This document shows positions 26,634 through 34,789 of a stretch of DNA of 64,000 nt, piece by piece. The stretch's first letter is position 1, and each line of letters begins with the position of its first letter. The DNA comes from Teichococcus coralli. Its GTDB lineage: Bacteria; Pseudomonadota; Alphaproteobacteria; Acetobacterales; Acetobacteraceae. The DNA lies in NCBI RefSeq assembly GCF_009829925.1, contig NZ_SNVJ01000005.1, forward strand, positions 186,001 to 250,000, in the 5' to 3' direction. Both the position numbers and the translations under genes were made by a program. The notes beneath the pieces were generated by a model. The model saw nothing but the letters and a program-made list of their open reading frames with translations, was not told the origin of the DNA and searched no databases.

Positions 26634-27347
26634 TCAACCCCGGGCGCCGTGGCGCAGCCCCAGCCGCAGCGCCCGGTCGGCGATCAGCGCCAGCCAGGCG
26701 GTGAAGAGCGCCCCCTGCAGCACCCAGGCGGTGTTGCCGTTGGCCAGCCCGACCACGATTGGCGTGCCCAGGCAACTCGCCCCCGCGACGGCGCCCACGG
26801 CGGTGGTGGCGATGGAAAGCACCACGGCCACCCGCAGCCCGGCCTGGATCACCGGCAGGGCGAGCGGCAGTTCCACGCGCGCCAGAATGCCGGCCCGCCC
26901 CATGCCGGTGCCGCGCGCGGCGTCCAGCACCGCGGGCGGCACGGCGTCCAGCCCCGCCACGGCGCTGCGCATCACCGGCAGGGCGGCATAGAGCACCAGC
27001 GCCAGCAGCGTCGGCGCCGCGCCGAAGCCGAGCAGCGGCAAGGCGAGCGCGATGACCGCCACGGGCGGAATGGCCTGCGCCAGCGCGAAGACGGCGTCCA
27101 GCAGGGGGCGCAGCGCGCGACCGGCCCCGCGCGTGGCGAAGATGCCGGCGCCGAGGCCGATGGCGGCGGCGATCAGCGCCGCGCCGAGCGAGAGCAGCAG
27201 GTGCTCGCCGAGCAGGGTGAACCAGCTCTGGCTGTCCCAGGTCGGGCGGGCAAGCGCGGGAAACAGCGCGTGCCACAGCGCGCCCAGATGCGGCGCCGCC
27301 CAGAGCGCGGCCAGGAAGGCCGCCACCTGTGCCAGCAGCGCCATCAT
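26634..27347 (-). CDS. OpuC/YehW-type ABC transporter permease
   Basis: A 237-residue membrane protein, last gene of a four-gene importer operon. It has about six helices and the OpuBB/YehW-like coupling region PPAVLDAARGTGMGRAGILARVELPLALPV (shown in part: DAARGTGMGRAGILARVELP). The segment LGTPIVVGLANGN is typical of betaine/choline-type permeases. Its ATG overlaps the stop codon of the ATPase gene in an ATGA junction. Substrate class by homology is quaternary amine or a related compatible solute. Confidence 0.85.
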   Translation of the reverse strand: MMALLAQVAAFLAALWAAPHLGALWHALFPALARPTWDSQSWFTLLGEHLLLSLGAALIAAAIGLGAGIFATRGAGRALRPLLDAVFALAQAIPPVAVIALALPLLGFGAAPTLLALVLYAALPVMRSAVAGLDAVPPAVLDAARGTGMGRAGILARVELPLALPVIQAGLRVAVVLSIATTAVGAVAGASCLGTPIVVGLANGNTAWVLQGALFTAWLALIADRALRLGLRHGARG

Positions 27348-28276
27348 GCCGGACGCACCAGGTCGGCCCAGTAGAGCGTGCCGCCGGGAAATTCTCCGGT
27401 TGGCGGCACCGCCAGCCGGTCGCTGCCCTCCGAGAGCATCAGCATCAGCGCCTGCTTGAGCGAGGCCTCCGCCGGCAGGATCGGCAGGTCGCCCGCGGCA
27501 TCCTCCGGGCGGGCGATGGTGCTGGCGGGCAGGGTGGCCAGCCGGTGGAAGGCCAGGCTCTCCTCGCCGAACAGCCGCCGCACCGGCGCCCCGGTGCCTC
27601 GCTCCAGCAGCTCGGCGGGGCGGCCGCGCGCGGCGAGCCGGCCCTCCTCCAGCACCGCCACGGTGTCGGCGAGCGCCAGCGCCTCCTCGACGTCATGCGT
27701 GACGAAGAGGATGGTCTTGCCCGTCTCGGCGTGGATGGTGCGCAGCTCCGCCTGCAATCCGCGCCGCGTGCCGGGGTCAAGGGCTGAGAAGGGCTCATCC
27801 ATCAGCAGCAGCGGCGGATCGGCGGCCAGCGCCCGCGCGAGGCCGACGCGCTGCGCCTGTCCACCGGACAGCTCATGCGGGAAGCGGTCCCGGAAGCGGC
27901 CGGGCTCCAGCCCCACCAGCGCCAGCAGCTCGTCCACCCGCGTCGCGATGCGGGCGGCCTCCCAGCCCAGCAGGCGCGGCACGGTGGCGACGTTCTCCGC
28001 CACCCGCCAGTGCGGGAACAGCCCGACCGACTGGATGACGTAGCCGATGCCACGCCGCAGCGTCTCGGGATCGGTGGCCGTCACGTCCCGGCCGTTCACC
28101 AGCACGCGCCCGGCGCTTGGCTCGACGAGCCGGTTGACCATCCGCATCAGCGTGGACTTGCCGGAGCCGGATTCCCCGAGCAGCACGCAGATGCTGCCGT
28201 CCGGCACGTCCAGCGTCACGCGGTCCACCACCGCGCGGTCACCGTAGCGGCGGGTGACGCCCTCGAAGCGGATCAC
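27344..28276 (-). CDS. OpuC/YehX-type ABC transporter ATPase
   Basis: A 310-residue ATPase. Walker A is LGESGSGKSTLMRMVNRL, the Q-loop is YVIQSVGLFPHW (the IQxxGLFPH form specific to glycine-betaine/choline type), the signature is LSGGQAQRVGLARAL and Walker B is LLLMDEPFSALDP. A C-terminal tail of about 60 residues (PILPAEASLKQALMLMLSEG) is a shortened CBS-like region, in place of the full CBS pair of OpuCA. The start is a GTG behind GGAGGTG, overlapping the upstream permease by 4 bases. Confidence 0.9.
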   Translation of the reverse strand: MIRFEGVTRRYGDRAVVDRVTLDVPDGSICVLLGESGSGKSTLMRMVNRLVEPSAGRVLVNGRDVTATDPETLRRGIGYVIQSVGLFPHWRVAENVATVPRLLGWEAARIATRVDELLALVGLEPGRFRDRFPHELSGGQAQRVGLARALAADPPLLLMDEPFSALDPGTRRGLQAELRTIHAETGKTILFVTHDVEEALALADTVAVLEEGRLAARGRPAELLERGTGAPVRRLFGEESLAFHRLATLPASTIARPEDAAGDLPILPAEASLKQALMLMLSEGSDRLAVPPTGEFPGGTLYWADLVRPA

Positions 28277-29466
28277 CGCGCCACCTCCAGCCCCGACTGA
28301 AGGATGGCCAGCAGCCCGTCGACCAGCAGGGAGAGCAGCACCACCGGCAGCACGCCGAGCAGGATCAGGTCGGCCGCCATCTGGCCGATGCCCTGGAAGA
28401 CCAGCCGGCCAAGTCCGCCGCCGCCAATCAGCGCCGCCAGCGTCGCCAGCCCCACCGCCTGCACCGCCGCGACCCGCAGCCCCCCGAGCATGACGCCCCA
28501 CCCGAGCGGCAGGCGCAGCCGGCGCAGGATGCCGGCTTCGGTCATGCCTTGCCCGCGCGCGGCGTCCAGCAGCGCGGGCGAGGCGACGCGCAGCCCGGCC
28601 AGCAGGCTGCTGGCCAGCGGCAGCAACAGGTAGGCCGCGATGCCGAGGATGGCCGGCGCCGGGCCGATGCCGCCGACGCCCCAGTCCCGCAGCGCCGGCC
28701 AGAGCGCCGCGAGCGCGGCCAAGGGGCCCATCAGCAGTCCGAACAGGGCCAGCGAGGGCACCACCTGAAAGCCGTTGGCGAGGCCCATCAGTGCTGCCTC
28801 CAGCCGTGGGCGGCGCAGCGCCAGCAGGCTCAAAGGCACCGAGACCATCAGCGCCAGCGCCAGCGCGCCGCCGGCGAGCGCCAGATGGCCGCTGAAGGCG
28901 CTCCGCAACTCCGGCCCACGCGCGGCGGCCTCATGCACCACGGAGAGCCCATCCAGCAGGCCGGTGGCCAGCAGCCCGCCCACGCCCAGCACCGCCAGCG
29001 CCAGAAAGCGCCCGGGCGTGCCGCCGCGCCCCGCGGCGCAGCTTCCCGCCGCCAGGGCCAGCAGCAGCATGGCGACCCAGACGCCCGCCGCCGGCATGGC
29101 CCGCGCCATGGGCGAGGCTGCCTCCAGCGCCGCCCTCGCGCCCAGCCCTGCCGTGGCCAGCAGTGCGCAAAGCGCCAGCGCGGCGGCTGCCTCCGCCCAG
29201 GGCAGCAGGGCGGCGCGGCGCGCCAGCAGCAGCACCAGCAGGCAAGCCAGCAGGAAGCCGCCCATGGCCAGGCCCAGTTCCGGCCCCATCGGCAACTCGG
29301 CGGGGCGCGGGCTCAGCAGCCGGTTCGGCGCCAGCGAGAGCCAGCCGAGCAGAAAGGGCGCCAGCGCCGCCAGCGCGGCGAGCAGCCCCACCGCGGTGGC
29401 CTCGCGCGGCGGGGAGGGCGCGGCGGCCGGCTGGCTGGCGGCCAGCAGCGCAGGGCGCAGCGGCAT
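28273..29466 (-). CDS. OpuC/YehY-type ABC transporter permease, large form
   Basis: A 397-residue membrane protein. The N-terminal 190 residues add about five extra helices, as in YehY, and the C-terminal half is a standard permease with LLDAARGQGMTEAGILRRLR as the coupling helix and LAALIGGGGLGRLVFQGIG near the end, a strong OpuBB/YehY signature. It lies 3 bp after the binding-protein gene and overlaps the ATPase gene. It forms a heterodimer with the smaller permease. Confidence 0.87.
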   Translation of the reverse strand: MPLRPALLAASQPAAAPSPPREATAVGLLAALAALAPFLLGWLSLAPNRLLSPRPAELPMGPELGLAMGGFLLACLLVLLLARRAALLPWAEAAAALALCALLATAGLGARAALEAASPMARAMPAAGVWVAMLLLALAAGSCAAGRGGTPGRFLALAVLGVGGLLATGLLDGLSVVHEAAARGPELRSAFSGHLALAGGALALALMVSVPLSLLALRRPRLEAALMGLANGFQVVPSLALFGLLMGPLAALAALWPALRDWGVGGIGPAPAILGIAAYLLLPLASSLLAGLRVASPALLDAARGQGMTEAGILRRLRLPLGWGVMLGGLRVAAVQAVGLATLAALIGGGGLGRLVFQGIGQMAADLILLGVLPVVLLSLLVDGLLAILQSGLEVAR

Positions 29467-29469
29467 GCC

Positions 29470-30405
29470 TCAGCCCAGCAGGCCGAGGCCACGCAGATGC
29501 GCCTCGGCCACCTGCCGCGCCGGCTGCCCCTCGACCACGATGCGGGCATTCAGCTTCTGCAAGGCCTCCAGCGTGAGCGAGGCGAAGAGCGGCCGCATCC
29601 ATTCGTCGATCTGCGGCAGGCGGTCCGCCACCGCCTTCCGCAGCACCGGCGCCGGCTGGTAGACGACCTGGGCGCCCTTCGGATCCTCAAGCACCACAAG
29701 GTCAAGGGCGGAGATGGCGCCGTCCGTGCCGTAGACCATGGCGGCATTCACCCCGTTCAGCCGCTCGGCGGCGGCGCGCATGGTCACGGCGGTATCGCCA
29801 CCCGCCAGCACCAGCAGGCGCTCCGGCGGCAGGGTGAAGCCGTAGGCCTTCTGGAATGCGGGCAGCGCCGCCGGGCTCTCAACGAATTCGGCCGAAGCCG
29901 CAAGCTTGAAGTCGCCGCCCTTCTGCAGGTAGCTGGCAAGGTCAGCCAGCGACTTCAGCTTGCCTTTCTCCGCCAAGTCGCGGCGCACGGCGATGGCCCA
30001 GGTGTTGTTGGCGCTGGCCGGCTGCAGCCAGACGAGCTTGTTGCGTTCCAGGTCAAGCGCGCGGACTTTGTCCGCGGCCTTCGCCGGATCATGCCAGGCT
30101 GGATCATCCTCCATCTGGAAGAAGAAGGCGCCGTTGCCCGTGTATTCCGGATACATGTCGATCTCGCCGGAAAGCAGCGCCTGCCGCACGATCCGGGTCG
30201 GGCCGAGCTGCAGGCGGCGCTCCACCTTCACGCCCTTGGCTTCCAGGAGCTGCGCCATCATCTCGCCCAGCAGGGCGCCCTCGGTGTCCAGCTTGGAACT
30301 GACGACGACCGGCCTCTCCTGCGCCCTGCCGGGGCGCGGGTGGGCAAGCAGCAGGGCCGTCGCGGTGGCCAGGGTGGCGCGGCGCGTCAAGGCGGTGCGG
30401 TGCAT
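29470..30405 (-). CDS. Periplasmic binding protein, OsmF/YehZ type
   Basis: A 311-residue exported protein, first gene of the OpuC-type operon. A signal peptide covers residues 1-29 (RRATLATATALLLAHPRPGRAQ). The mature part fits the OpuAC/OsmF fold: VVVSSKLDTEGALLGEMMAQ, LGPTRIVRQALLSGEIDMYPEYTG (written in part) and NNTWAIAVRRDLAE. In E. coli the homologous YehZ system binds betaine with low affinity, so the ligand here is uncertain. GGAG lies about 10 bases before the ATG. Confidence 0.88.
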   Translation of the reverse strand: MHRTALTRRATLATATALLLAHPRPGRAQERPVVVSSKLDTEGALLGEMMAQLLEAKGVKVERRLQLGPTRIVRQALLSGEIDMYPEYTGNGAFFFQMEDDPAWHDPAKAADKVRALDLERNKLVWLQPASANNTWAIAVRRDLAEKGKLKSLADLASYLQKGGDFKLAASAEFVESPAALPAFQKAYGFTLPPERLLVLAGGDTAVTMRAAAERLNGVNAAMVYGTDGAISALDLVVLEDPKGAQVVYQPAPVLRKAVADRLPQIDEWMRPLFASLTLEALQKLNARIVVEGQPARQVAEAHLRGLGLLG

Positions 30406-30595
30406 CGGGGCGGTTCTCCGGTCAGGGCCGCACCGGACGACGGGTGCGGCAATGGCGTGATGGACCCCGCCGCACGGCGCGGCAGGCAGAGGCTGAGCCG
30501 CCAACGCGCGAGGCGACGGCGGGTGGCAGCGGCCCGCGAGGATTTTTGCGGGTGCTTCGGTGAAGCAGATGGGACAGCCGCGGCGACCTTCAAAC
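30406..30595. promoter_or_regulatory. Leader region of the OpuC-type operon
   Basis: A 190-bp gap that must hold the promoter of the four-gene importer operon and the 3' end of the oxidoreductase gene. I see no clear promoter boxes or strong terminator in it. Confidence 0.3.
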
Positions 30596-31660
30596 CTAAC
30601 CTTCTCCCGTGCCGGCGTAGCGCCGCACGAAGCGGCCATCCAGCCATCGCTTCCACCGCCAGGCCCAGGCTCCCTCGAAGCTGATCCCGCGCCAGAGCCC
30701 GATGGCTTCCCCGCGACCGGTTCCGAGCAGAATGAGCGCCTGCCGCTGCGGCTCCCAGGGGCGGAGCGGCTCTCCCAGCAACGCGCGCGAAAGGTTGTCC
30801 GCCAGCACCGGGCCGGCCCGCACGGCCCATACTCCCGCCTTAGGCAGGCCGGCGGCAACGCCATCGCCCGCTCCGAAGACGTCGTGATGGCTCTGGCTGC
30901 GCAGTGCCGCGTCCATCCTCGGGAAGCCTGCCGCATCGCAGGCGAGGCCGCTGTCACGAAGGTCCAGGGCCGGCCTGGTGCCGGTGCAGGCGATCGCCAG
31001 CGCGACCTGGCCCATGCGGGATTCCGGGCCGTGGAGCGCGCCGTCATCGAGTCGCTCAACGGGGAAGTCGGTTCGCCAGGAGACGCCTGCCAGCCGCAGG
31101 GCGCGCTCCGCCCGGGCGCGAAAGGGCGCCGGAAGTCCAGGCAGCACGTCAGGCATCGCCTCCAGCAGCAAGGGCCGGGGGCCAGGTCGGCGCGCCAGCG
31201 CCAGGGCGAGTTCCGTGCCGGCCGCGCCCGCGCCGATGACGGCCACCCGTCCGGCCGCCGGATCAAGCGCCGCGAGGGCCGCGAAGAGGCCGCGCCAGGG
31301 GCGCACCGGCACGGTGCCCGGCGGGGTAACCGGAAGGGCTCCGGTATCGAGGGAAAGCAGATCGTAGGGCAATGGCGGGTTGCGGCCGAGGCGGAGCAGC
31401 CGGCGGCCTGCATCAAGGCCGGTCACGCGGTCCTCGATCCATTCCGCACCGGCGTCGGACAGCAGCGGGGCCAGGGGGATCTCCGCCGCCGTCGGCGGCA
31501 GCAGGCCGGCCACCACGCCGGGCACCGCGCCCGAATAGATCGCTGTGGCCTCGGGCGTGACCAGGGTGAGGCGCGCCGGCCCGGCATCCGGCGGCGACCG
31601 GGCGAAGTGCCGGAGCACTTCCAGATGCGCGTGGCCCGCGCCTGCCAGCACCAGATGCAT
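30596..31660 (-). CDS. FAD-dependent pyridine nucleotide-disulfide oxidoreductase of the SelD-N-terminal type
   Basis: A 354-residue flavoprotein. The N-terminal FAD motif is LVLAGAGHAHLEVLR, with His-Ala-His after the glycines as in the family that is fused to, or found beside, selenophosphate synthetase (TIGR03169-like). Further matches are IYSGAVPGVVAG, PYDLLSLDTGALP, VAVIGAGAAGTELALALA (NADH motif) and the C-terminal GISFEGAWAWRWKRWLDGRF. The family resembles type II NADH dehydrogenases. No redox-active CxxC pair is seen. No selD or selenocysteine gene lies in the window, so the partner is missing or distant. Confidence 0.82.
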   Translation of the reverse strand: MHLVLAGAGHAHLEVLRHFARSPPDAGPARLTLVTPEATAIYSGAVPGVVAGLLPPTAAEIPLAPLLSDAGAEWIEDRVTGLDAGRRLLRLGRNPPLPYDLLSLDTGALPVTPPGTVPVRPWRGLFAALAALDPAAGRVAVIGAGAAGTELALALARRPGPRPLLLEAMPDVLPGLPAPFRARAERALRLAGVSWRTDFPVERLDDGALHGPESRMGQVALAIACTGTRPALDLRDSGLACDAAGFPRMDAALRSQSHHDVFGAGDGVAAGLPKAGVWAVRAGPVLADNLSRALLGEPLRPWEPQRQALILLGTGRGEAIGLWRGISFEGAWAWRWKRWLDGRFVRRYAGTGEG

Positions 31661-31791
31661 CGGCCCATCCTGCCCACCGGCGCCTCCCTTGCCAATCGGT
31701 GACAGCCCCCGCCTGGCAGCGGTGTGACCCGCCAGCTCGCCGCGCGCCGATTTCCCTTGCGCCGGTGGAGGGACGATCCAAGCTAGGGACC

Positions 31792-32376
31792 ATGCGCGCC
31801 GCGCCGTTCCTCCTCGCTTCCGCCCTGGCCGTGACGCTCGCGCCCCATGACGCCGGGGCGCAGCCGGCGGCCGGCCCCGCCGCACCCGAAGCGCGCCGCG
31901 CGCAGCTTGACCGCCTGCTGGACGCCCTGCCGAACGCGCCGGACGAAGACATCGCGGCCGCCGTGGCGGCGCAGATCCGCAACCTTTGGGCGCAGGCCGC
32001 TTCGCCGGCGGTGACGCTTCTGCTGGAGCGCGGCCGGCGCAACCTGCGCAGCGAGGCGGCGGCCGATGCGGTGGAGGACTTCGACGCCGCACTGGTGTTG
32101 CAGCCCGATTGCGTCCAGGCCTGGCTGCTGCGGGCGCAGGCCCTTGCCGAAACCGGTGACTTCGCGGCCGCCATGCGCGATCTGCGTCAGGTGCTGACCC
32201 TGGAGCCGCGCCACTTCACCGCGCTGGCGGTGCTCTCCGGCTTGCAGGAGCAACTGGGCGACACCGAGGACGCGCTGCGCTCCATGCAGGAAGCCGTGGC
32301 CATCTACCCCCGCATGCCCGGGGCGGAGGAGCGGCTGCGGAAGCTTTACCAGGCCGCGCATGGCCAGGGCATCTGA
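31792..32376 (+). CDS. Exported tetratricopeptide-repeat protein
   Basis: A 194-residue protein. Residues 1-22 form a signal peptide ending AGAQ. The mature part has about three TPR units between residues 80 and 185 (AAADAVEDFDAALVLQPDCVQAW; DFAAAMRDLRQVLTLEPRHFTAL; DTEDALRSMQEAVAIYPRMPGA, each quoted in part as evidence: AVEDFDAALVLQP, AMRDLRQVLTLEP, ALRSMQEAVAIYP). It probably mediates protein contacts in the periplasm. It begins divergently from the oxidoreductase gene and runs into ada. Confidence 0.82.
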   Translation: MRAAPFLLASALAVTLAPHDAGAQPAAGPAAPEARRAQLDRLLDALPNAPDEDIAAAVAAQIRNLWAQAASPAVTLLLERGRRNLRSEAAADAVEDFDAALVLQPDCVQAWLLRAQALAETGDFAAAMRDLRQVLTLEPRHFTALAVLSGLQEQLGDTEDALRSMQEAVAIYPRMPGAEERLRKLYQAAHGQGI

Positions 32377-32431
32377 ACCGCCGCAACCGGCGGAAGGCGC
32401 GGAGGCCGCCGGCAATGGCATAAGCCTTCTC

Positions 32432-33472
32432 ATGAACCCCGATCCCGAGATGCTCTGGGCCGAGCTGCAACGCCGCGAGGCGAGGCCCGACATGGTTTAC
32501 GCCGTGGCCACGCAGGGCGTGTTTTGCCGGTTCGGATGCCCGTCCCGCCTGCCGCTGCGGCGCAACGTCCGCTTCTTCCCGGACTGCGCCAGCGCGGAGG
32601 CCGCCGGCTTCCGCCCCTGCCGGCGCTGCGATCCGCTCGGCACCCGTGCCGCCCTCCATGCCGAGGCCGTGCGCGACGCCTGCGCCCGCATCGAGGGGGC
32701 TGAGGCGATGCCGCCCCTGGCCGAACTGGCCGCGCACGCCGGCTATGCCAGGCATCACTTCCTCCGGCTGTTCCGCGAGATCACCGGCCTGACGCCGCGC
32801 GCCTACGCCGATGCGGTGAAGGCCCGGCGACTGCAGGCCGCACTGGGCGAGGGCGCCCGTGTGGCCGAGGCCGTCGCGGAGGCCGGCTTCGGCAGCGAAA
32901 GCCGCGTCTACGAGCAGCCCGGGCGGTTGCTTGGCATGAGCCCCGGCGCCGCCCGCCGTGGCGGAGAGGGAGAGACCATCCATCACGCCTTCACCGCCTC
33001 GCCGCTCGGCCTGCTGATGGTGGCTGCGACCGAGAAGGGCATCTGCCGCATCGCCTTCGGTCCGGACAGGGCGACGCTGCTGGGCGAACTCGCCGCGCGC
33101 TTCCCGAAAGCCCGCCACCTGGCCGGCGGCGAGGCCATGGCGGTGGTGCTGCAAGGCGTGGTGGCACTGATCGAGGAGCCGCATGCGGCCCGCGCCCTGC
33201 CGCTGGACCTGCGCGGCACCGCGTTCCAGCAGCGCGTCTGGCAGGCGCTGATGGCGATCCCGCCCGGGGAAACCACCACCTATTCCGGCCTCGCGGAAGC
33301 GATCGGCCAGCCCCGCGCGGTGCGCGCCGTGGCGGCGGCCTGCGCGGCCAATCCCGCCGCCCTCGCCGTGCCCTGCCATCGGGTGATCGGCAAGGACGGC
33401 GCGCTGACCGGCTACCGCTGGGGCCTGCCGCGCAAGCGGGAGCTGCTGGCGCGCGAGAAGGCGCCCGCCTGA
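32432..33472 (+). CDS. ada: Bifunctional DNA repair protein and regulator Ada
   Basis: Ada removes methyl groups from phosphotriesters and O6-methylguanine and then activates repair genes. Residues 26-68 have the zinc-cysteine set VFCRFGCPSR ... FRPCRRC; the first cysteine accepts the phosphotriester methyl. An AraC-type helix-turn-helix follows (LAELAAHAGYARHHFLRLFREITG). The C-terminal methyltransferase has AVPCHRVIGKDGALTGYRWG with the PCHR active cysteine. At 346 residues it is the normal full-length form. An in-frame ATG exists at 32360 overlapping the TPR gene's stop; 32432 matches the family's usual start. Confidence 0.93.
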   Translation: MNPDPEMLWAELQRREARPDMVYAVATQGVFCRFGCPSRLPLRRNVRFFPDCASAEAAGFRPCRRCDPLGTRAALHAEAVRDACARIEGAEAMPPLAELAAHAGYARHHFLRLFREITGLTPRAYADAVKARRLQAALGEGARVAEAVAEAGFGSESRVYEQPGRLLGMSPGAARRGGEGETIHHAFTASPLGLLMVAATEKGICRIAFGPDRATLLGELAARFPKARHLAGGEAMAVVLQGVVALIEEPHAARALPLDLRGTAFQQRVWQALMAIPPGETTTYSGLAEAIGQPRAVRAVAAACAANPAALAVPCHRVIGKDGALTGYRWGLPRKRELLAREKAPA

Positions 33473-33516
33473 GGCCGGGCCGCCGTGAGCCCCTGAGGCC
33501 GGGCCGCCGTGAGCCA
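33469..33516. repeat. 24-bp tandem duplication at the end of ada
   Basis: Two copies of a 24-base unit (33469-33492, 33493-33516) differ at the last base only. The ada stop codon lies in the first copy. It is a recent local duplication and has no seen function. Confidence 0.85.
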
Positions 33517-33571
33517 GGGTGGCGCGCCATGTTTTGATGGCGGCGCGTCACCGCTCCCGCTAAGGTCGGAC

Positions 33572-34768
33572 ATGGAGCAGCACCCGACAATCCTTCCGGC
33601 GCCTTCCGTCACCACGGACATCCACACGCACCTCACCGGCGCCCCCCGCTCCGCCGAGCTGATCCGCCTCGGCCTGCTGCACGACCTTTCCTACCCCGCC
33701 GCCATGCTGCGCCTCGCCGAAGTCCCCTTACCAGAAGGCGTCCGGCTCGCCGAGGGCGACACGCGCATCCTGCCCGGCGGCATCGCCGCGCCCGCCCAGG
33801 GCTCACCCCAGGTGCGTCTTCGCGACCTGCCGCCGGAAAGCCTCGCCCGGCTGGAGGCCGCCATGGAAATGCCCCGGCGCCCCGCGGCGAGTGGAGGGAT
33901 GGACCCGTTCGTGCTGCTGGAGCGGGCCTATTCCGTCCGCAGGCCACTCGGCGCCCATCCCGCGCTCCTGCCCGGCATCCTCGCCTCCGTGGCGGGCGAC
34001 GCCCGCCGCGACGGCGTCACGCATGTCGAGCTCAGCGCGAGCGCGCCGCTCGCGCGGGGCGAGGAGGGCGCGGCCTGGATGCGCGTGGCCGGAGCCGCGG
34101 CCCGGCGGCTGCAGGCGGATGCCGGGGTCCGCATCCTCTTCCTGGCCACCATCAACCGCCACGCGGCGCCCGATGACATCGCCCGCGCCCTGGCGCGGCT
34201 GGACGCGCTGATGGCAGAGCACCCTCTGCTCGCGGGAGCCGATCTCGCCGGGCACGAGACCAACCCGACCGAGGACTTCATGCCGGTGGTGGTCGCCTGG
34301 GCCGCCGGCCGCGTGCGCCGGGGCCTGCCCACGGTGGTCCGCGTGCATGCGGGAGAAACGCCTCGCCACCCCGGCAACGTGCGCGCGGCGCTGGAAGGCT
34401 TCCGCGCGGCGGGGCTGCCGCCGGGCATGGGGCGGGTCGGCCATGCGCTCTACGGCGTCGGGCGGCGGGAAGTGGCTCTGGCCCGCGAGATCGGTGCCGT
34501 GGTGGAGATGGGCATCGGCTCCAACCGGGCGCTCGGCTACCGCAGTGGTCCGGGGCGGAGCGGCGGTGGCGGGCGGCTGGCGCGGCTGATCCGCGCCGGA
34601 GTGGCCACCGTCCTCGGCACCGACGGCCATGGCATCTACGGCACCTCCCCGGCGCTGGAGGCGCGGCGCGCGCTGCGCGACGGGGCGACGGACGGCATCC
34701 TGGCGGAGGTGGCGCGCCACGAGGGCGACCACCTCCGGCGGATGGGCGCGGCCTTTCCGCTGGCCTGA
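33572..34768 (+). CDS. Adenosine deaminase-like metal hydrolase
   Basis: A 398-residue amidohydrolase with the ADA layout: DIHTHLTGAP (metal histidines 18 and 20), VRVHAGETPRHPGNV with the third histidine and catalytic Glu, RVGHALYGVG, and LGTDGHGIYGTS near the C-terminus. In true adenosine deaminases this last motif is TDDP, where the second Asp contacts N7 of the purine; here it is Gly followed by His. The metal site is kept but the substrate site has changed. A longer Pro-rich segment at residues 55-110 is also unlike the classical enzyme. The substrate is therefore unknown. AAGG precedes the ATG. Confidence 0.8.
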   Translation: MEQHPTILPAPSVTTDIHTHLTGAPRSAELIRLGLLHDLSYPAAMLRLAEVPLPEGVRLAEGDTRILPGGIAAPAQGSPQVRLRDLPPESLARLEAAMEMPRRPAASGGMDPFVLLERAYSVRRPLGAHPALLPGILASVAGDARRDGVTHVELSASAPLARGEEGAAWMRVAGAAARRLQADAGVRILFLATINRHAAPDDIARALARLDALMAEHPLLAGADLAGHETNPTEDFMPVVVAWAAGRVRRGLPTVVRVHAGETPRHPGNVRAALEGFRAAGLPPGMGRVGHALYGVGRREVALAREIGAVVEMGIGSNRALGYRSGPGRSGGGGRLARLIRAGVATVLGTDGHGIYGTSPALEARRALRDGATDGILAEVARHEGDHLRRMGAAFPLA

Positions 34769-34789
34769 CGCCCCGCCGCCGGCCTCGCC

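Noticed and set aside
24647..26704. Open frame of 685 codons overlapping livH and livM
   Set aside because: Another frame of the same strand; the real frames show the LivH and LivM signatures.
28549..30684. Open frame of 711 codons on the plus strand
   Set aside because: Antisense to the OpuC-type permease and binding protein genes; Gln/Arg-rich shadow translation.
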